A stretch of DNA of 64,000 bases from JACKCR01 sp041390305 (lineage in GTDB: Bacteria; Eisenbacteria; RBG-16-71-46; CAIMUX01). The position numbers and the translations under genes are program-made. Of the stretch, positions 52,522-62,214 are shown one piece after another; positions within the stretch are counted from its first letter, which is position 1; every line of letters begins with the position of its first letter. Under the pieces are notes generated by a model. That model did no database searches, was not told the origin of the DNA, and saw nothing but the letters and a program-made list of their open reading frames with translations. Where the stretch lies: assembly GCA_041390305.1 (NCBI GenBank), contig JAWKQE010000001.1:186001-250000 (forward strand), given 5' to 3'.

Positions 52522-53388
52522 CTAGAGCAGTTCGACCGGGATGTAGTAGTCGACCTCTCCGGTTCCGGTCTGCGGATTCCAGCGCTGATCGTAGTACTCG
52601 AAGTCGGGCCCGCCGGCGCGCGTGAGTCCCGTGGCGGGGAACCACTCCCCGAACATCCGATCGATGAATGCGCCGATCCGGGAGATGTGGTCGTCGAACG
52701 TGAAGACGGCATACCGCGCCGCGGGAACCCGGAACTTGGAAAGGCCTTCGGGGACGTCGGCGTTGGGATCCACCTCGACGCAGGCGGCGTAGGTGAACTG
52801 CGGCTGTCCGTTCACTACCTTCTCGGCTTCGACGCACATGCCGAAGCAGTGGAACCCCTGCTGTCCGGGTATGGTGCCGAAGCGCGGGCCGAACTCGGTC
52901 CAGAGTTGCGGGATGTCCTTCGTCGTTTCCGGGGTGTACTGACGTGCCAGGCCCACGACGGTGAACGCCGGCTTCTCGATCATCTTCGGTTCCATCACGG
53001 TTCCTCTCGGTCTCAAGTTGGTCGCGTCGAACGGCTCGTAGACTCGGTTGATGGTGAGGTGGACATCCCGGCGGAATGTCATGGGCGGCACACCATAGTG
53101 TCCGCTGAAGGCCCGGGTGAAGGCGGCCTGAGAGTCGAAGCCGCAGGCGAGGGCGACGTCTAGGACGGTGCAGGCCTCTCGCTTGAGCTTCTTCGCGCCT
53201 TCGCTCAGTCTGCGTTTCCGGACATAGGTGATCGGAGTCTCCCCGACCGTCCCGGTGAAGACCCTGTGGAAGTGCCAAGGGGAGAGGCAGGCTTCCCGGG
53301 CGATCTCCGCGAGGCTGAGCGCAGGATCGTCCAGGTTCTGTTCGATGTGGGCCAGAGCCCGCCGGATCGGTTCGTATCCATCACTCAT
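52522..53388 (-). CDS. AraC-type regulator with GyrI-like ligand domain
   Basis: The protein has 288 residues. N-terminal residues ~8-105 carry two helix-turn-helix motifs of AraC type (LSLAEIAREACLSPWHFHRVFTGTVGETPITYVRKRRL and VALACGFDSQAAFTRAFSGHYGVPP). Residues ~130-288 form a GyrI/BmrR-like ligand-binding domain (KPAFTVVGLARQYTP...WFPATGLTRAGGPDFEYYDQR). This order is known from Rob- and YdeE-type regulators of drug and stress responses. It is likely to sense a hydrophobic compound. Targets are unknown; no efflux gene lies nearby. Confidence 0.9.
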   Translation of the reverse strand: MSDGYEPIRRALAHIEQNLDDPALSLAEIAREACLSPWHFHRVFTGTVGETPITYVRKRRLSEGAKKLKREACTVLDVALACGFDSQAAFTRAFSGHYGVPPMTFRRDVHLTINRVYEPFDATNLRPRGTVMEPKMIEKPAFTVVGLARQYTPETTKDIPQLWTEFGPRFGTIPGQQGFHCFGMCVEAEKVVNGQPQFTYAACVEVDPNADVPEGLSKFRVPAARYAVFTFDDHISRIGAFIDRMFGEWFPATGLTRAGGPDFEYYDQRWNPQTGTGEVDYYIPVELL

Positions 53389-53439
53389 GCGGGGAGAATA
53401 CGCACTGTCCGGCGGCGAACCTTTGCCGTTCTTGCTCTT

Positions 53440-56187
53440 CTACCTTCCGACGACGACCCGCTGCGTGTGGTGCGAGCCGCCCGCGGTGACGCGGACGAAG
53501 TAGAGCCCCGACGGTACGAACTCACGGGCGTCGCTCGTGAGGTCCCAGACGAACTCGTTGCGCCCCGCAGAGGACTCGACGGACTCGCTCCGGAGTCGAC
53601 GGCCCATGACGTCATGGATGTCGATCGTGGCGGAGACCGGGGCCGGCACGCTGTACGCGATGCGGGCCGCGCCCTGGGCCGGGTTCGGCCAGATCGGTTC
53701 GAACTCGAGCCGACTCGCCACGTCCGGATGACCGTCGCCGACTCCGGCCGGAGATGGGTCCACGCCCGGGTCGTTCGGATCTCCGGGGTCCGATCCCATG
53801 TCGAGTTCATCGCGGTCGAGGTAGCCGTCGAGGTCCCGGTCGATTCCGAGGCGACGTTCCGTGCCGGGATAGACGGCGGTGAACGTGAGCTCGTGTCCCG
53901 GCGCCGCCACGTCCAGGAGCTCGCCCAGCGACAAGGTCTCCTCATTCTCTCGGTCGGGCGTCCAGAATCCGGACTCGAGCGTCCATCCGCGAGCGTCACC
54001 GTTCGCGTCACGTCCCTTTGCGACCATGCCGACGGGGCCGAGCAGGGAGGCGTCGATGATCGCCTCGATCCGGCCGATTCCCTCGGCCTCGTTCGTGCCG
54101 TCCATCGTCCACTGGGCGCCGACGGCGGCGTGGACCCCGGTATCGAACTGCATGAGATAGGCGATCACGTCCTTCCGATCCTCGGGACGCTCGAAGGTGA
54201 AGCGTGGTGCGTCGAGGAACTCGTCGATGCTGCCCATCGCGCCGTCGTGGGTGTAGCCGTAGCCGCGCACGTTCTGCGTCGCGTGCTCGTCGAAGCCGCG
54301 CTTCTCGTAGAGGTTCCGGAGCTGCGGCACATCGAGGTCCTGCTCACCGTCGAAGATCATCGCCGGGATGATCACGCCGTTCTGCCCGTGCGGAAGCGTG
54401 TGACAGCCCGTGCACTCGATGCCGCCGAAGAGTCCGCCGGACTCGAAGAGGAACTCGCCCTTGGTGGCACTGGGGCCTCCGTGTCCATCGGAGAGGCTGC
54501 CGTCGAGATTGCGATACGGGTTCGGTGGGTAGGCGAGGGAGAAGATGAACGATTCGAGATCTGCGAACTCGTAGTCGAAGAGTTGGCTCCCGCGACCCAT
54601 CAATGAAACGAAGGCTCCGTTGAAGTCGACGAGCTGCGGACGGTCGCCCCGCCAGTGGAACGGAGTCGTTTCCGTGAGGGCCTGGAGTGACTGCGTCATG
54701 AGGGGGCCCTTCATCGGATGGAACTCGTTCCCGGACTGGCTGTAGGTGAGGTCCCCTTCGGGATCACCGAGGTCCCAGGCCAGGTGGTCGGTTCCTCCGA
54801 ACACGTGGCACGAAGCACACGAGAGGTCGCCGTGCGCAGAGGTTCCCTTGCCGTCGTAGAACGTCTTCCGACCGGCGTGGATCACTTCGGGTGTCGGATC
54901 GAAACCGAGGGAGAGGGTGACGACGGAGTCGTCGGTCAGATCGACGACGTCGAGCACGCCGGGGATCCTCCGAACCACATAGAGCCGTCCTCGGGCTTCG
55001 TCGAGGGCGAGTCCGCAGGGACCATCACCGACCTCGATCCTCCGCAGCACGGTTCCGTCGGAAGCGAGGACGCCGACCCTGGCCGATCCGAAGGCAGCGA
55101 CGTACACCTCGCCCGTGCTCGCCACCTCGAGAGAGGTGGGGATCGAGAGACTGAGTGCCCGCTCCACGTCGTTCCCTTCCGGGATCGAGTAGTCGATGTG
55201 CTCGTTGAGGTGCCGCGGAAGGACGGAGTTCGCGGCCGGGTCCACCACGGTGACGCGGTTCTGCACGAACTGCGCCTTCACGTTCGGCTCGAAGCGCACT
55301 TCGTTGAACGCTTCCTGGTTCGAGACGTAGATCCGGCCGTCCGGACCTACCGCGAGTCCGAGCAGGGTCGTACCCACCTCGTGGAAGACCTGCGGGCTCG
55401 TGTAGTCGCGGGTATCGATGCCGACGACGTCGTAGTCGAGGAGCGTGTACGGGATGTACTGGCTCCAGGACCGGCCGATCTCGTCGACCCAGGCGTTTCC
55501 GTCGTGCTGGACGATGAGTCCGGTCGCGGGCGGATCCGGAAGGTCGGGGCGCATCGGCGGGTTCGAGGAAGGAGCGCCGCCGCCGTCGATCACGTCGTCG
55601 TGGTCGACGATGGTGGTCTGGTTGCCGCTGTTCATCGCCGCGACCCAGACGGTCCGTCCATCAGGTGCAACGCCGAGAGCGAGTGGCTCCTCCATGGCGA
55701 GGTGAACCGTGGTCGGCGCGGCGTCGAGGTCGGCTGGGTCGTAGACCCGAACGAGATTCTCCTGAGAGACGCAGACGAACGCCCGCTCCGGCTCTCCCGC
55801 GAACACGACGTCGGTCGGTTCGTCTCCGACGAGAAGGGTCTTCACGACCTGCCCGCTCTGGACGTCGAGAATCGAGATCGAGTCCGAAAGGTGGTTGACC
55901 ACCCAGACCTCTCCATCCACACGCTCGCGAACGGTGATCGGTTCGAGTCCGACGAAGATCTCGGCAGCTCTGAGTGGGGCACCTTCGGTGAGATCGAAGA
56001 CGAGGAGTCGGTGATCCGCCTGGTGGAGTGCGTAGAGCCGCGACCCATCCGCGGAGAGCTCGACCGGGTGGACGGGCGGAGACTCGAACTGCGGTCCATC
56101 CAGGGCGTAGGCGGCACTCGCTGCCAGAAGGAGGGCCGGAGCCACGGCGGAGTGGATCGCGGCGCGAACGATCGGGTTCGCGGTCAT
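53440..56187 (-). CDS. YVTN-propeller / di-haem cytochrome c protein with FlgD tail
   Basis: The protein has 915 residues; ATG at 56187 follows GGAGA. Signal peptide ends AYALD. Residues ~20-430 form a YVTN-like propeller (PVHPVELSADGSRLYALHQADHRLLVFDL, LALGVAPDGRTVWVAA). The two haem c sites are CASCH (Cys457) and CTGCH (Cys592), in a region like cytochrome c peroxidase/MauG (HPMKGPLMTQSLQAL, FHWRGDRP). A D-rich calcium-type loop (DRDLDGYLDRDELDMGSDPGDPNDP) and a FlgD-like tail ending RVVVGR follow. Export and haem attachment place it outside the inner membrane. Electron donor unknown. Confidence 0.88.
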   Translation of the reverse strand: MTANPIVRAAIHSAVAPALLLAASAAYALDGPQFESPPVHPVELSADGSRLYALHQADHRLLVFDLTEGAPLRAAEIFVGLEPITVRERVDGEVWVVNHLSDSISILDVQSGQVVKTLLVGDEPTDVVFAGEPERAFVCVSQENLVRVYDPADLDAAPTTVHLAMEEPLALGVAPDGRTVWVAAMNSGNQTTIVDHDDVIDGGGAPSSNPPMRPDLPDPPATGLIVQHDGNAWVDEIGRSWSQYIPYTLLDYDVVGIDTRDYTSPQVFHEVGTTLLGLAVGPDGRIYVSNQEAFNEVRFEPNVKAQFVQNRVTVVDPAANSVLPRHLNEHIDYSIPEGNDVERALSLSIPTSLEVASTGEVYVAAFGSARVGVLASDGTVLRRIEVGDGPCGLALDEARGRLYVVRRIPGVLDVVDLTDDSVVTLSLGFDPTPEVIHAGRKTFYDGKGTSAHGDLSCASCHVFGGTDHLAWDLGDPEGDLTYSQSGNEFHPMKGPLMTQSLQALTETTPFHWRGDRPQLVDFNGAFVSLMGRGSQLFDYEFADLESFIFSLAYPPNPYRNLDGSLSDGHGGPSATKGEFLFESGGLFGGIECTGCHTLPHGQNGVIIPAMIFDGEQDLDVPQLRNLYEKRGFDEHATQNVRGYGYTHDGAMGSIDEFLDAPRFTFERPEDRKDVIAYLMQFDTGVHAAVGAQWTMDGTNEAEGIGRIEAIIDASLLGPVGMVAKGRDANGDARGWTLESGFWTPDRENEETLSLGELLDVAAPGHELTFTAVYPGTERRLGIDRDLDGYLDRDELDMGSDPGDPNDPGVDPSPAGVGDGHPDVASRLEFEPIWPNPAQGAARIAYSVPAPVSATIDIHDVMGRRLRSESVESSAGRNEFVWDLTSDAREFVPSGLYFVRVTAGGSHHTQRVVVGR

Positions 56188-56400
56188 GGGATGTCTCCAT
56201 TTGCGGATTCGTCGGGAAATCGGTTGAGAAGAGGATAGCACAGGGGCGTGTTCCCGAGCCCCTCTCGCTGGCCGGACGCGTGACGAGGTTCGAGCCGAGT
56301 CGATCGTTGATCCGGACCCCGAGAAGAGGGCAAAATGGGGCCTCGCGAGTCGGCCCCGCCCACCCCCTTTCCGCGTGGCCGTCCAATCCAGAGAGAGCCT

Positions 56401-57021
56401 ATGACCGACGGCCAGGATTCCGACGCATCGGATCGAGTCCCGCCATTCCGAGACCCCCCGAGCGCCGGAGAGGAGCCCGCGTCGCGGCGACTCTTTGGGC
56501 TCGTCTACGAGGAACTTCGGACGATCGCGCGAAAGCAGCTCGCCGATGAGGCGACGGGACACTCGCTCCGTCCGACCGAGCTCGTTCACGAGGCCTACCT
56601 GCGCCTGTCGCGGGCGCACGGGATCATCTGGACGGACCGGACTCAGTTCTACGCGACGGTGGCGCAGGCGATGCGTCGGTTGCTCATCGAACATGCGCGG
56701 AAGAGAAAGCGGATCAAGCGCGGGGGCGGACTGCGGCCGCTTCCCCTGGACGATGCCCAGGTTCCGGTCGACGGCGACCTGGAAGAGCTGATCGCTCTCG
56801 ATGACGCGTTGCGAAGGTTGCGCGAGATCGATCCAAGGGCGGCGGACACGTTCGAGCTGCGCGTCTTCGCCGGTCTCTCGATCGAGGAAGTGGGGGCCAC
56901 GCTCGAAACCTCGCCGGCGACGGTGAAGCGTGACTTCGGTGTGGCGCGCGCGTGGCTCGTGTGTGCGGTAGAGGTCTCGACGCGCGGCTTGGGGAGCGAG
57001 GGCGGTTCCGATGGAGCGTGA
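56401..57021 (+). CDS. ECF-type RNA polymerase sigma factor
   Basis: The protein has 206 residues. The region-2 part is LFGLVYEELRTIARKQLADEATGHSLRPTELVHEAYLRLSRAH and region 4 is FELRVFAGLSIEEVGATLETSPATVKRDFGVARAWL. This fits the ECF group found beside Ser/Thr kinases in Acidobacteria and Planctomycetes (the Sig-70_X6-type). Unlike many ECF factors there is no adjacent anti-sigma gene. The stop overlaps the kinase start by 11 bases, so the sigma factor and kinase are coupled. Confidence 0.88.
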   Translation: MTDGQDSDASDRVPPFRDPPSAGEEPASRRLFGLVYEELRTIARKQLADEATGHSLRPTELVHEAYLRLSRAHGIIWTDRTQFYATVAQAMRRLLIEHARKRKRIKRGGGLRPLPLDDAQVPVDGDLEELIALDDALRRLREIDPRAADTFELRVFAGLSIEEVGATLETSPATVKRDFGVARAWLVCAVEVSTRGLGSEGGSDGA

Positions 57022-60000
57022 GCGTTGGCGTCGAGTCCGTGAGGTCCTGGCGGACGCGCTCGAAGTCGAGCCGGAGGAGCGGGACGCGTATCTCGCCGCG
57101 GTGTGCGGGAACGACTCGGAGCTCGAAGCGGAACTGCGTGTGCTTCTCGACGCGGATCGGTTGGCGGACGCGAAGTCGGCTTCCTGGACCGACGGGATCG
57201 AACGCCTCACAGTGGCGCTGTCCGAGGAAGTTCTCCGCGACGATCCGCTGGCGGGTGCGGTCGACGCCGCCGAGGGCGGGCCGAAGTGGGATGCAGGTGT
57301 CGATGCCGACGAGGATGTCGTCGCGCGCGCCGGGACACGGCGAGTCGGCCGCTATCCGCTCCTCGAGGAACTCGGCCGGGGTGGAACGGGCATCGTCTAT
57401 CGCGCCTACGACCCGAAGCTCGACCGACTCGTCGCGATCAAGTTGCTGTCGGGTTCCCGTCTCGAAGGATCCGGCCTCTCTCGTGTCCTTCGCGAGGCGA
57501 GAAACCTGGCGCGATTCAACCATCCGAACATCGCGACGATCTACTCGCTCGACCATACGGCCGAGGGGGAGAGCTTCCTCGTCCTCGAGCTGGTGGAGGG
57601 GGAAACGCTCGCGACGCGCCGCCGTTCCGGGCCGGCTCCCCTGGACGAGGTGATCGGAATCGCCGTGCGGATCGCGCGGGCGCTGGCCGCGGCGCATCAG
57701 CGTGGGATCGTCCATCGAGATCTCAAACCGCACAACGTGATGCTCGATGCGGAAGGAACGGTCAAGGTTCTCGACTTCGGTCTGGCCAAGGATGCGGACG
57801 ACCTTCCCGGCGATCGGTCCCCGGACGACGGGAGTCGATCGGGCACGATCGGCTACATGAGCCCGGAGCAGGTGCTGGGGAGATCGGTCGACGCGAGAAC
57901 CGACGTCTACTCTTTCGGCCTCGTCCTGTTCGAATGCCTCACGGATGGGAAGGCGCTGGAAGCCGGGCGGATCCGTTGGGAAAGGCTTCCCCGTGGACTG
58001 CCCGAGAGTGTTCGTGCCTTGCTGAGGAAGTGTCTCGCGCACGATCGCACCGGTCGGTATCGTGACATGACGGTCGTCCTACCGATCCTCGAAGAGATCC
58101 TGCAGAACCTGGATACCGATGAGTCGCAGGCGCGGGTCGAGCGCCGGGAGATCGGCCGTTCCCGAGTTCCCAGGCCGGTCAGTTCTTTCGTCGGACGACG
58201 CGAGGAGCTGGACGCGCTCGACGGGCTCGTCTCCGAAACCAGGCTCCTCACCCTGACCGGTCCCGGGGGCATGGGGAAGACCCGACTCGCGATCGAGTTG
58301 GCGGAGTCCGTCACGACGGAGTTTCCCGACGGCGTCGTCTGGGTGACGCTGACCTGGCTCGGCTCGGGGGACCAGCTTCGGGCCGCGCTGGCTTCGGGGT
58401 TCGGTCTCGGTCAGAGTCAGAGACTCTCCGATGCACGTCTCCGCGACGGGCTGGCGGGAAAGCGCAGCCTGCTCGTCCTCGACGGCTGTGAACACCTGAC
58501 GGATGCGTGCCAAACGCTCCTCAGCAGGCTGCTTCCCGAGTGCCCGTCGCTCCACGTCGTCGCCACGTCGCTCGGTCGACTCGACGTTCCGGGGGAAGTC
58601 GCGTACGCGGTTCCTTCGCTTCGCCGAGAGGATGCGATCGCTCTCTTCGAGAAGCGCGCGCGCGAGTCCCGTCCGGGATTCCGAGCCGTTGGCGCGGCGG
58701 CGGACGATGTCGCGGAGATCTGCCGCCGGCTCGACGGACTTCCGCTCGGGATCGAGCTCGCGGCCGCCCGTCTGCGTGCCATGTCGATCGGTGCCGTCCG
58801 CAACCATCTCCAGAGTGCGTCTCGAACCGTGGCCGGGCGCGTGAGCGAGACGTTCTCCTGGGGATACGAACTCCTCGGCATGGAGGCACGACAGCTCCTC
58901 TGCCGCCTCTCCGTCTTTGCGGGCGGTTGGAGTCTCGAGTCGGCCGAGGAGATCTGTGCCGACGATGTGATCCCGAAGCGGGACATCCTTGAGTCCCTGA
59001 CTGCGCTCGTCGAGAAGTCGTTTGTCGTGTACGAACTCGAGACACAGGGGGACAACGAAGGCCGCTACCGGATGCTGAAGACGATCCGCGACTTCGCCGC
59101 GGACAAGCTCGGTGAGTTCGAGGAACCGGCTCGGCTTCGCCAGGTACATTTGCAGCACTTCCTCGCTCTGGCGGAGCGGGCCGCGGCCTCCCTCAACGAT
59201 CCCGATCAGAAGCGGTGGCTCGATCTACTCGAGACGGAGCACGAGAATCTCCTCGAGGCGTCGGCGTACGCGTGTGGTGACGGCGGTGAACCCGATCTCG
59301 GACTCCGGCTCGTGCTCGCTCTCTCCTGGTTCTGGCAGCATCACGCGCACTACGAGATCGCGCGCGTTGCGTTGAACCAGGCGATCGAGCAGGTCGCTCC
59401 CGAAGGGAGCCGCCCGCAGCTCGCACAGATGCGTCTCGCGCTCGGACGGATCTCATCCGTCCAAGGCGACCCAACCGGTGCGGAACATCACTACCTCGAA
59501 GCCCGTGCGCTGGCTGACGCGGACGGGGACTCGCAGACTCTGGCGGTCGTTTGCCTCGATCTCGCCATGCTCCGCATGGACGTCGCCGATTGGGACGGGG
59601 CCGAGACTCTCCTCTCCCAGGCGGAGCAGGCGTTTCCGGAACAGAGTGCGGGAAGGGCGCGGACTCACTCCCTCCGCGCCCGGATGGCGCATCATCTCGG
59701 GCACCTCGAGACGGCGAGAACCGAGTACGAGGCAGCGCTCGAACTCTACCGTTCGGTGGGGGACCAGCGGGCGGTTGCCGGACAGCTCAATGGCCTCGCC
59801 GACATCGTCTCTCAGAGCGGGGACTTCTCTCGAGCAGAAGCGATGTGGGAGGAGTGCCTCCGCATCGGCCGGGAGCAGGGTCTGCATCAGGGAGTCGCGG
59901 CGACCTTGGTGAACCTGGCCGACCTCGCGGCCAACCGCGGCGATTGGCCGATGGCGTGGGCGAGGATGGAGGAAGGCTTGGTCCTCGCGCGCCGGATCGG

Positions 60001-60382
60001 ACATCGCCGGGCGACCGCCGCCGCGCTCGCGTCCATCAGCTCCTATCACGTTCTCCACTCGAACTTCGTCGACGCCGCGGCGACGGTGGCCGAGGGCCTC
60101 TCGATCACCGGTGAGATCGGGCTCAACATCCTCGAGACCCACCTCGTGGGGACGGTCTCCTTGATGGCGCGCGCCGATGGCGACGATGACCTCGCCGCCT
60201 ACCTTGCGGCCGGTGCCGCGGAGATGCGGAAGACGCTCGGTGCTCCACCCGATCCCAGGATCGGCGATGCCTCGGATCACGACACCCCACCGCGCGACGT
60301 AGCGACGGACCGGAGTCGGGCCGCTCCGTTCTCGGAGGTCGCCGATGCCGCCCGTGAGTTCTGCCGGTCCAAACTTTCTTGA
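57011..60382 (+). CDS. Ser/Thr protein kinase - STAND-type ATPase - TPR protein
   Basis: The protein has 1123 residues. Residues 1-60 are the short helical head seen in ECF-linked kinases. The kinase (~114-365) is complete: glycine loop GRGGTGIVY, Lys144, HRDLKPHN (Asp237), DFG (255-257) and SPE. Residues ~390-700 form a STAND/NB-ARC-like ATPase with P-loop GPGGMGKT (417-424) and SLRREDAIALFEKRAR. The rest is TPR repeats (~780-1080). No membrane segment is evident, so it is probably cytosolic. It resembles AfsR-like architectures fused behind a kinase. It may phosphorylate the sigma factor it overlaps. Confidence 0.9.
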   Translation: MERERWRRVREVLADALEVEPEERDAYLAAVCGNDSELEAELRVLLDADRLADAKSASWTDGIERLTVALSEEVLRDDPLAGAVDAAEGGPKWDAGVDADEDVVARAGTRRVGRYPLLEELGRGGTGIVYRAYDPKLDRLVAIKLLSGSRLEGSGLSRVLREARNLARFNHPNIATIYSLDHTAEGESFLVLELVEGETLATRRRSGPAPLDEVIGIAVRIARALAAAHQRGIVHRDLKPHNVMLDAEGTVKVLDFGLAKDADDLPGDRSPDDGSRSGTIGYMSPEQVLGRSVDARTDVYSFGLVLFECLTDGKALEAGRIRWERLPRGLPESVRALLRKCLAHDRTGRYRDMTVVLPILEEILQNLDTDESQARVERREIGRSRVPRPVSSFVGRREELDALDGLVSETRLLTLTGPGGMGKTRLAIELAESVTTEFPDGVVWVTLTWLGSGDQLRAALASGFGLGQSQRLSDARLRDGLAGKRSLLVLDGCEHLTDACQTLLSRLLPECPSLHVVATSLGRLDVPGEVAYAVPSLRREDAIALFEKRARESRPGFRAVGAAADDVAEICRRLDGLPLGIELAAARLRAMSIGAVRNHLQSASRTVAGRVSETFSWGYELLGMEARQLLCRLSVFAGGWSLESAEEICADDVIPKRDILESLTALVEKSFVVYELETQGDNEGRYRMLKTIRDFAADKLGEFEEPARLRQVHLQHFLALAERAAASLNDPDQKRWLDLLETEHENLLEASAYACGDGGEPDLGLRLVLALSWFWQHHAHYEIARVALNQAIEQVAPEGSRPQLAQMRLALGRISSVQGDPTGAEHHYLEARALADADGDSQTLAVVCLDLAMLRMDVADWDGAETLLSQAEQAFPEQSAGRARTHSLRARMAHHLGHLETARTEYEAALELYRSVGDQRAVAGQLNGLADIVSQSGDFSRAEAMWEECLRIGREQGLHQGVAATLVNLADLAANRGDWPMAWARMEEGLVLARRIGHRRATAAALASISSYHVLHSNFVDAAATVAEGLSITGEIGLNILETHLVGTVSLMARADGDDDLAAYLAAGAAEMRKTLGAPPDPRIGDASDHDTPPRDVATDRSRAAPFSEVADAAREFCRSKLS

Positions 60383-60461
60383 TCCGGCGTGAGCCGTTTC
60401 TTCGCCAGACGGCGCTAGGAGGGTGAGCCCCTTCCTGGGTTGTCTGGAAAGGAGACGGAAC

Positions 60462-62093
60462 ATGAACAAAGGGATGAAGTGCGGAGTCCTCGGACTCCTG
60501 AGTGTGGCGTGGTGGATTCCAGGTGCGGATTCGGTGGCTCTGGCCGATACGTACAGCTTCGGGTACTTCGACGCAGAAACCGGCTTTGCGGTGCCTGGGG
60601 ACGTCTGGACCTTTGATCACGGATCGGCGAATCCGCTCGAGGGTTGGGCGGCGTACCAGACTCCCGGGGTCGGGCCTCAGTTCCGAGCGATCGACGCCGC
60701 GGAATGGGCGGGCGGTGGAAACCCGATCGAGGCCCCGATCCTCTCCGGGCAGGGATCCGCATGGGTCGGATCCTACCAGGCCGAAGCGGACGATCTCTGC
60801 TGGCCGGGGCGCCTTGGATACGGCAACAACTGGACGCAGCGTTTGGTCAGCCCGGAACTCGGATGGGGAGGTGGCGGAGACGTCACGCTGCGCTTCCTCT
60901 ACTTCAATGACTCCGAGCCGAACTTCGATCGTACGCGCGTGATTCTCCGTCGGGACGACGACTCCGAGCTGTCACTGAATGGCTCTGGATTCGACGGTCG
61001 GGTCGGTATCACCGAGGGGGAAGTCGTCGGCGCCCAGTTCGAGCGGGTTCTCACGGCTTCGGACCTCCTGGGCACGTCCACGTTCCGGATCGTGTTCGAG
61101 ATGACCTCGGACGTGGGTTGGTCGGACGAAGACGGATCCTTCGACAGCGAGTTCGGCGCGTTCGCCGTGGACGACGTAGAGCTGAGCGGCGACCTGACGT
61201 CCGGAAACGTCACCTACGGGTTCGAGGCGGACCTCGATGGGTGGGGCACGGAGTACGTGGGTCCAGCGCCGAGCCCGACGGAGCTCGGTATCGCCTCGAT
61301 CGGGGACTATCCGATTCCCGATCCGTGCGGTCTCTCCGGGAACGTGCTCGAACTGCACGACGATGCTCAGGGGCACGGCGCGGACCAGTTCGAGACGGTG
61401 CTCTCGAACCCCGTATCGTTGGCGGGACTCGGTGACATCACCGACATCCGGCTCGAGTGCGATCTGATGACCGGGGACTCGCCGGTTCTCTATCGCACGG
61501 GCTTTCGCTACTACCCGGTGCCGTGTCCGGGCACGGGACTCCCGACCTATGAGACGCGGATGACTTCGGCCTACTTCAGTCTCTTCGACGAAGGATGTGT
61601 CGACTTCTCATACTCCGCTCTGGATCGGGGGATACCCGAGGGCGTGGAGCAGGTCGAGGCCGTGATCGAACTCGTGGGTGCCTTCCCGCGAGACGAGGGA
61701 TCCCAAGATACCGCCTCGAGGTCCGGCGCCACGTCCTTTGCTCCACTCTTCGACAACGTCGCCGTCGTCGTCGAGGCGAGCGATCCGGCCGGCGTGGATG
61801 ATCCACGCGCGGAAGGACGTGTCCTCCTCCAGACGGCCGCGCCCAATCCTCTCCGTGGCACGACGACCATTTCGCTCTCGGCCTCACGGACCGAGCCGGT
61901 GCGTCTCGACATCGTCGACGTGGCAGGAAGGATCGTCGTCACGCTGCACGAGGGGATGCTCGAAGCGGAGCGGCACGAGCTCACCTGGGACGGAATGGAC
62001 GCGCGGGGCCGTCTCGTTCCTTCCGGCGTCTATTGGACTCGTCTGACGACGGCAGACCGGGTCGAGAGGATGCGTTTGACCGTGGCTCGCTAA
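60462..62093 (+). CDS. Secreted protein with FlgD tail
   Basis: The protein has 543 residues; ATG at 60462 follows GGAGA. Signal peptide ends VALAD. The body has two jelly-roll-like segments (GSAWVGSYQAEADDLCWPGRLGYGNNWTQRLVSPEL and FEADLDGWGTEYVG), reminiscent of concanavalin-like or MAM-type folds that bind carbohydrate. The FlgD-like domain begins TAAPNPLRGTT and ends MRLTVAR. No catalytic residues are visible. It starts 79 bp after the kinase gene on the same strand and may be a target of the sigma factor. Confidence 0.8.
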   Translation: MNKGMKCGVLGLLSVAWWIPGADSVALADTYSFGYFDAETGFAVPGDVWTFDHGSANPLEGWAAYQTPGVGPQFRAIDAAEWAGGGNPIEAPILSGQGSAWVGSYQAEADDLCWPGRLGYGNNWTQRLVSPELGWGGGGDVTLRFLYFNDSEPNFDRTRVILRRDDDSELSLNGSGFDGRVGITEGEVVGAQFERVLTASDLLGTSTFRIVFEMTSDVGWSDEDGSFDSEFGAFAVDDVELSGDLTSGNVTYGFEADLDGWGTEYVGPAPSPTELGIASIGDYPIPDPCGLSGNVLELHDDAQGHGADQFETVLSNPVSLAGLGDITDIRLECDLMTGDSPVLYRTGFRYYPVPCPGTGLPTYETRMTSAYFSLFDEGCVDFSYSALDRGIPEGVEQVEAVIELVGAFPRDEGSQDTASRSGATSFAPLFDNVAVVVEASDPAGVDDPRAEGRVLLQTAAPNPLRGTTTISLSASRTEPVRLDIVDVAGRIVVTLHEGMLEAERHELTWDGMDARGRLVPSGVYWTRLTTADRVERMRLTVAR

Positions 62094-62214
62094 TGGCTCG
62101 CTGGCAGGCCCGGTAGAACGGGAGATGACGTAGTGTGGGGACTCGGATCCGTGCCTGGTCTGCTCGTGGGACGCTGGGGGGTGGACCCAACGAGCTGGGC
62201 ATGGACCCGGTCCC

